This document shows positions 57,996 through 64,000 of a stretch of DNA of 64,000 nucleotides, one piece after another (position 1 is the stretch's first letter; every line of letters starts with the position of its first letter). The DNA is from Ricinus communis. Lineage: Eukaryota > Streptophyta > Magnoliopsida > Malpighiales > Euphorbiaceae. The stretch covers positions 15,858,285-15,922,284 of the forward strand of contig NC_063265.1 in NCBI RefSeq assembly GCF_019578655.1, in the 5' to 3' direction. Below the pieces are notes generated by a model that did no database searches, had not been told where the DNA came from, and saw only the letters and a program-made list of their open reading frames with translations. Position numbers and translations under genes: made by a program.

Positions 57996-60900
57996 GTTTC
58001 ATGCGTGCAAGCAGCTTTATTATGGTAACAGCGGAAGACTGAGTGTATAGAGAAGGAGATCAAAGTGAGGGATGGTCCAGCAAAAATGGAGTTCTGAAGC
58101 ATGCGCGAGGGGTGATAATTCTAGCATAGTTGATAAAGAGAGGCGAGATAGGGCTCTTGTGACCTAGAAGAATTCAAGTTCGAAGCAGTTGATGTTATTT
58201 AATTAGCATAGACTTATTGAGATAATCTTCCCCCCTGCTTACCCTCATTTCAAATATTAAAATAACATATAATACCCCCGTTAATTTATCTTTCCAATTC
58301 AATGCCACTTAAGCACATATGATATAAATTAATTTTACAAATAGAATTCTTCTTTTGTTTTTCTTTAGTTAAAGGATATTCTAAAATAGGGTTCCTTTCT
58401 CTTTCTTTTTTTTCTTGAAAAGAAATATGGATATTCTAGTAATGAATTAATAAATATATTTTGATATAAAAAATAAAAATAAATATTAAATATTAAGAAA
58501 TACAAGTAAAGAAATCTACTTATAGCAATCATCAACTGTGTTGATGAAGCAGTAAATTGTAATTCAGTAGGAAGAATGCTCCACTCGGTGGCTTTAAATT
58601 ATATATCGACTTTGTAAATGTCTTTCGACGAGTCCAATTGTTTGAATATCGGATTTGATTTTTTTTTTCTTTTCACTATTCCTATAGAGGGAAAACTCAA
58701 CATCCATGTAATAGATGACCATTAAACTTCTATAGAAGGAGAACTCAAAACTTTTATAATGAAGAATCATGAAACTCTTCAAAAAGTATTAATATTTATT
58801 TATTAAAATAAATTAATAGTAAAAAAATAAAATAAAAAGAATCACCACTGATCTAACAATGATCAGCGGTGGACCAAATAATAAGACATTAATGAAGAAC
58901 AAGAGAAGAAAAAAAAACAAGAGGAGATGCTTTTTTTTTCCTTTTTAAGTTGCTATATCATTGAGAAAATTAAAAGTACCTATAAGATCACCTTTTTTAT
59001 TTGATCTACGAATTGTTTTAGTTATAATAAAAATACAAAAAAAAAAATCTAAAGAAAAACACTATATGAGACAGTTTATATATAGGAAAATGCATAGGAA
59101 AAACATATCATAAGCAAAATTAAGGAATCAAATATCAAAAGAATAGTCTTATAAGAAAAAAAAAAAAAACAGTTCTGCATTACTGCAGGGTTAATAGAAA
59201 AATTAGAGTTAATTAGGGAAAATATAGTTTAAGGGAAATTGACTTTATGGTAGCCTTTAGCTTTAGAGGAATCCAGTTGCAATTGCCAGGACCGCTGGTG
59301 TAATCAAGGGAGATGTTAATGCCACAATCCAATTTGTTAAGGCCACAAAGAATTAGAATCTTTTTGGATCTAAAAGGGCAATTATACCCATTTCTTCATA
59401 CCAACTTTATTTTCAAAATTACACTTTAATATTTTCACATTCTAAGGCTGTATACCACGTGGTTAAAGCAAAAGAAAAAAAAAAATATTTAGTCCTTAGT
59501 TTTTCTTTTTTATCAAAGTTTTTACTATTTTTAAATTCATTATTGTTCTATACAAATTATCCAAGATATATAGCTATAAAATTATTAATATACGAAGACA
59601 CTTTAATATCATAATACTATTAAACTAGAATTAAAATTTTCAATATTTAAACAATGTTTTTCTGACATAAAATATATAATAATAATTAATAATTGAACAT
59701 AAATAATTTGATGTTAATATAATAACACAATAGTTATTTTAATTTAAAATTAGTCTTTAGCACTTTAAAAGTTGATAAATAATAATATAATACTAACTAT
59801 TTGTATTAGGACAAATTTTATGGACAATAATATTAGTATAATTATTAAATACCAGAAATTATATATTTTCTTAAAATAAGAAGGTATTATTTATCCTTCT
59901 AAGTATGCGTTTTTAATAATTTTTGTATCGAATAATAAGAAATAAAAGAAAATATAACTTAATTTTAAATTTAAAATCTGTAATTAAAAAAGTTTTGGAA
60001 TGGAAATATAATTAAAAATAAAAAATTAAGGACTAAAAAGAATTCTTATCTATGCATGTTGCAAATAGCGAAAAAAATCTAAAATCATGAAAATATCAAA
60101 TCGAGGTTTATGGTACAACCAACTCAAATAATGATAGCTGGAAAGGAAATATGATAATTCGTAATGTATTTTTAAGCAGTATAAGATATTCAATATAAGC
60201 AGATATGTTTTATTTTTCAATTATTATATATTATCTATTGAAGTAAAAAAGAAAAACTTAATACAAGAACATATAAAAAAAATCATAAAATTGACTATTT
60301 GAGAAATGATTGATGAAATGTCGACCCTAAAACTGTATTTTTTTCTCATGGAATTCTTATTCCTGCACATAAAAGGGAGTAACAAAGATAAACCGACACA
60401 CTTTTGTTCCCAGAAAACTCCAACCTGTTAGCTAGGTAGGTCAATTGGTAACACTAATCCTTTTCTTTTCTAAACAATATTTTATATTATTGGAACCTGA
60501 AGAAATAATATTAATAATAATAATAGTAAAATAAAGTACTAGCTTTATAAAATCAATTTGTTCATAACATGGCTATAGAATTGCATTTTTTTCTATTTTT
60601 GCTTTCATTAAATTTTATATTTAATTTATTAATGTTTAATAACATGCTATTAATAAATTTTTAGCTCTTATTTTAATATGGACTTCTGTAATAACACACA
60701 TGCAAGAAGGAAGTTTGAGCTTAATAGTCAGTTATTGAGTTTAATGCCAATGAAAAAGAAAAGTTCTAACACCTTGCTCAATATTTATATAACGTGAGAA
60801 AAATTATGCGAATCTGACTTCTAGATTGGACGGTAATTAATATCTCTGTCACAGAAAGATTATATATATATATAGTCTGTCTTGCCATTTCACTCTCTTC

Positions 60901-61033
60901 ATCATTAATATTATAAACTCTCCATGGGTACATTAGTTCCATCATGAACTTATATAAGATAAGTTATAGTACTGTAATTTGAAAGTATTCTGAGGTCTTT
61001 ATTTCAAATATTAATTGCAGAGAATGCAAACAA
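57996..61033. other. AT-rich intergenic DNA
   Basis: No gene recognised. A short GC-richer patch to about 58200 may be the 3' end of the LINE relic. A-rich runs at 59037-59048 and 59155-59170. The last stretch, from about 60890, is the 3' flank of the ERF gene. Confidence 0.5.
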
Positions 61034-61717
61034 TCAATCGGTCCAGAAAAACAAATCGACAGGGTCGTCTTCTACGTTGTTCCAATTGAAACCTTTTTTC
61101 ATGGCTGGTGGAGTAAGAATTAACCCTTCTGCCATGCTATCGAGTAATGCAGGCATGTTAAACAACTCCTCTTCATCCAAAAACATATTCATATTCTTAT
61201 TCCAATCTTTCCCAACATTGTCACTTCCTTCTATAGTCGAGGAACAAAAAGATAGAGAAGAAGAAGAACATTGAAACAGATGATCAACATCACTACCACC
61301 ACCACCACCACCACTAACACTCTGATCAGCAGCTTCCAGAGCTGCATACTGAATATCCTTTATAGAAGTAGATCTAGCCTGAGGCAACAAATGAACTGAT
61401 TCAGGAAAGTTTAAGGAAGCAGAATCTCCTCGTAATGCAAAAGCTGCTACGTCATAAGCCCTAGCGGCCATGTCAGGTGATGGAAATGTTCCTAACCATA
61501 TCCTCGACTTATTATTGTAGGGTTGTCTTAATTCACTGACCCACTTCCCATTTCTTCGCCGGACACCATTGTACACAGGATGTCGCGTCTCCTGGAACTT
61601 CTTCCGTCCTGCCTTCCTCTTTTTGGTAGCCATTGATGGGGAATGTGGATTAGGATGATTATTTTGATGGGAATTTGTTGAAGATGGAATTGGGGATGGG
61701 TCTTGTTTGAATTCCAT
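61034..61717 (-). CDS. AP2/ERF transcription factor, DREB type with CBF-like flank
   Basis: A single exon of 227 codons starting at a true ATG. A Pro/Ser/Asn-rich N-terminus leads to [16 protein letters not shown] (about 32-47), which matches the CBF/DREB1 signature before the AP2 domain and also serves as a basic nuclear signal. The AP2 domain is about 48-106: [19 protein letters not shown], then [20 protein letters not shown] and LNFPES. The second CBF signature (DSAWR) is missing; [10 protein letters not shown] stands there. A Gly run (136-141) and Ser-rich tract precede the acidic [12 protein letters not shown] and [10 protein letters not shown] block (about 181-204), also seen in the ERF at 26 kb. 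DREB proteins bind DRE/CRT elements in the nucleus, usually in cold, drought or growth control. Odd points: Asn replaces the first DNA-contacting Arg of YRGVR, one residue is missing before GKW and one is added before SRIW, and position 19 is Gln. Confidence 0.9.
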   Translation of the reverse strand: MEFKQDPSPIPSSTNSHQNNHPNPHSPSMATKKRKAGRKKFQETRHPVYNGVRRRNGKWVSELRQPYNNKSRIWLGTFPSPDMAARAYDVAAFALRGDSASLNFPESVHLLPQARSTSIKDIQYAALEAADQSVSGGGGGGSDVDHLFQCSSSSLSFCSSTIEGSDNVGKDWNKNMNMFLDEEELFNMPALLDSMAEGLILTPPAMKKGFNWNNVEDDPVDLFFWTD

Positions 61718-61823
61718 GGTTAATGATGGTATGGTCTTGTAAAATTTGTGAGGAGTGGAGAAGGAAATTAGTTTTTGTTTTGTTTATGAGAAGGAGAAGG
61801 GGAGGAAGCAAGTTAAGGGAAAT

Positions 61824-61830
61824 TTTTATA
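61824..61830 (-). promoter_or_regulatory. candidate TATA box of the 61-kb ERF gene
   Basis: TATAAAA on the minus strand, about 107 bases upstream of the ATG at 61717, would give a leader of roughly 75 bases. Confidence 0.55.
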
Positions 61831-61920
61831 CAAGGACGGAGCACCCCGAATATAAAGCTGACACCAAAATATGTAAAACGTTGTAAAGCCAAACATATTT
61901 AAAACGCGTTGATGTTCTCC

Positions 61921-61950
61921 CACGTGGAACGGAGGTTTTGGAGCCACGTG
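61921..61950 (-). promoter_or_regulatory. paired G-boxes (ABRE-like) upstream of the 61-kb ERF gene
   Basis: Two CACGTG palindromes, at 61921-61926 and 61945-61950, both within CCACGTGG, lie 24 bases apart and about 95-120 bases upstream of the TATA candidate. Such cores are bound by bZIP (ABF/AREB) and bHLH factors, and pairs of them typically confer abscisic-acid or drought response. An ACGCGT lies next to them at 61904. Confidence 0.6.
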
Positions 61951-61959
61951 GATTTCACC

Positions 61960-62110
61960 ATTTTTTTAATTTCTTTTCCTTTTTCTCTATTTCCGACTTT
62001 AAAATATCTATACCAGCATTTAGATTAAAAAAAATTATTACATCTAAATTAAAAATATATATTTTTATCTAAAAGTGCATAAATAAAATGATGAGAAATT
62101 CTTTTAATTT

Positions 62111-62172
<62 letters not shown>

Positions 62173-64000
62173 ATTAATTTTAAATAATTAATTATATCTT
62201 AATTTTTAGATTTTAAAATATAAAATTACTTACAAATATACATTTCCTTTAGGATATATATATATTATTCGATATAAACTATAATTATTCTTTCAATTTC
62301 TCGAATGTGCCCATTTTTTTAAGGGTAAATGTGTTTCAAGTAAATAATAAATAGATATTTATTAATTAAATAACTAAATAAAAGGAGTCTTCAAGGGCAC
62401 ATGTATTATCCATGATCACATGAGTATTCAATTAAAAGTGATTTGTATCAAGTAATATATATATATATAAAAGTATGCGCATCATCCAGGTTTTCACTCC
62501 ACATGTATACTTCCGAAAACATTAAACTTTAACTTTAATGTGGCTTTAGCTAAAATCTTGACAATGTATTTGCATATCATTTTATTATATTATTTTAGTT
62601 AAAAATGGTGTCTAGACTTCAGATTATATATGTCTTATTATTTTAAAAAAATGAAAAATTAGTTTGTTAGAACATCATAAATGGCACCAGTAGTGAGACT
62701 GGAGAGGGCCATTAGAGTTACTTGGGATAACAATATAAACAAACCAAGTTTATTTCTTTGTTTTATTTTAGTCATTTATTCACTTAATTAATATAGAACT
62801 GATATATCGCATTAATTATTTTAAATTTTTACTTTTATTAGCTATTTTTGTTATGTTTCGATTTTTCATTTATAAAATAACTAAAATTAAATGACCAACT
62901 TAAAAATTTATAACAAAAATAAAACTAATTATAAATTTCAGTTATTATTTATATAATTATCTGCTGCCAATTTTTCCATAGCATTATATTTTGATTAATT
63001 TTTACCTTACAAATATATATATTTTTTATATATATTTATTATTATTATTATTATTTTACAAACTTTTTAGATCATTCCCTTATTTTAAAATTTTTTTTAC
63101 GTTTTGTTCTCCTTAATCTTATTTTCTGAATCCGCTAATGAATCAAACTCTTTAATTTAAAAATTATTATTTAATAAAAAATATATAGATATACTCTGAA
63201 CAATATGATTGGTCATCGTATGTTAATTTAGTATTTAATATATATATTTAAAGGACATGAAGACTATGTTCAAACCGGTAAAGATTTTAATCAAAATGGT
63301 TTTCCTGTAAGAACGAAGGGAGGAAATTTTGAATTGACTGATATATGTTTGTTAATTTTATTTTAATTCTATATGTGATTAATTTAACTTCCTAATCCTA
63401 ATATAATTAATTAGTAATTAATCTCATAATTCTAATAAAATTAATCTAATTCAATCCTAATTCTATAATAATTTTATATATATCTCTAATCTTATAAGAA
63501 ATTAATGAATTACTATATATCACACTATATATATCCCTATGATAATATTCAAATAATTCAAATATAAATTTTTATAAAAATTAAAGATAAAAAGTTATAA
63601 AAAAGGTATAATACTATCAATTTTATTTTATTGACTTATTAATTCATGTGCTCTTATTAGTATGATTATTTACTATTTAATATTATATTATATAATAAAT
63701 TATTAAATAGTTTATATTATAATTTTTATAATAATTATTAACATGCGTAACGAACAATGGTAGTATATATATATTGGAAATTTAAAACCCGATTTCCTCT
63801 ATGAATTCTCTAATCCAAATGGCAGAAAAGTGTCTATATTTATACCTTTTTCTGTTGGAGGGGTGATCGTCCTTGAACTACTAAAGAAAAAAGAGTAAGC
63901 TAATAAGGGGCGTAGCGCTTGACCAGGTGCGAAGCCACCTATTTTCTAAGTGTGGCGAGTTCGTATCGAGTCAGCTTCCTGCTTAAGATAAGAAGTCAGA
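61960..64000. other. AT-rich intergenic DNA to the window end
   Basis: No gene supported. Contains the (AT)n tract at 62114-62169 and AT-rich filler. The last 150 bases are less AT-rich and contain a B-box-like GAGTTCGTATCGAGTC near 63957, but no complete tRNA or SINE could be built. Confidence 0.5.
62114..62169. repeat. (AT)n microsatellite, about 56 bp
   Basis: Uninterrupted alternating AT. Confidence 0.97.

Noticed and set aside
57631..58002. Minus-strand 123-codon ATG frame
   Set aside because: It is antisense to a recognisable LINE RNase H relic and has low-complexity composition.
63900..64000. GC-richer end with GAGTTCGTATCGAGTC
   Set aside because: Resembles a B box, but no cloverleaf or SINE head can be built before the window ends.

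Overview
The window is nuclear DNA from a flowering plant, most likely a eudicot. It is very AT-rich, with long (TA)n tracts, intron-containing or intronless plant transcription-factor genes, a plant-only DUF247 gene and several layers of plant retrotransposons. A Malpighiales source is only a guess from the general feel of the sequence. All coordinates come from reading the sequence; no database search was possible.

Layout. 0-6.3 kb: a nuclear tRNA-Ile(AAU) gene and a two-exon PETAL LOSS-type trihelix transcription factor, both on the minus strand. 6.3-25.8 kb: gene-poor AT-rich DNA with microsatellites and three copies (two nearly abutting) of a 0.6-0.7 kb dispersed repeat that looks like a non-autonomous Helitron. 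25.9-26.5 kb: an intronless DREB-class AP2/ERF gene. 26.5-32.8 kb: empty apart from a LINE RNase H fragment. 32.8-39.3 kb: a nested transposon complex. A 5'-truncated LINE is split by a MULE-like DNA transposon, which itself carries a 1.27 kb solo LTR. The same LINE is split again by a copia-derived element whose two LTRs point in opposite directions. 39.3-46.9 kb: AT-rich DNA with diverged duplications, a fourth copy of the dispersed repeat, a small unrecognised gene (158 codons) and a broken relative of it. 46.9-54.3 kb: an LTR-like relic and a complete-length but decayed Ty1/copia element (49228-54287). 54.9-56.3 kb: an intact DUF247 gene. 57.2-58.0 kb: another LINE RNase H relic. 61.0-61.7 kb: a second intronless DREB-class gene with an unusual AP2 domain and a pair of G-boxes upstream.

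The genes do not form a pathway or operon. Three of the five protein genes are transcription factors (one trihelix, two DREB-type ERFs that share an acidic C-terminal motif). No CRISPR array or bacterial-type system is present. The structures most worth a second look are the inverted-LTR element (35777-37944), which would fold into a long hairpin if transcribed, the datable three-level nest around it, the Helitron-like family, and the small gene pair at 41.4 and 45.0 kb.
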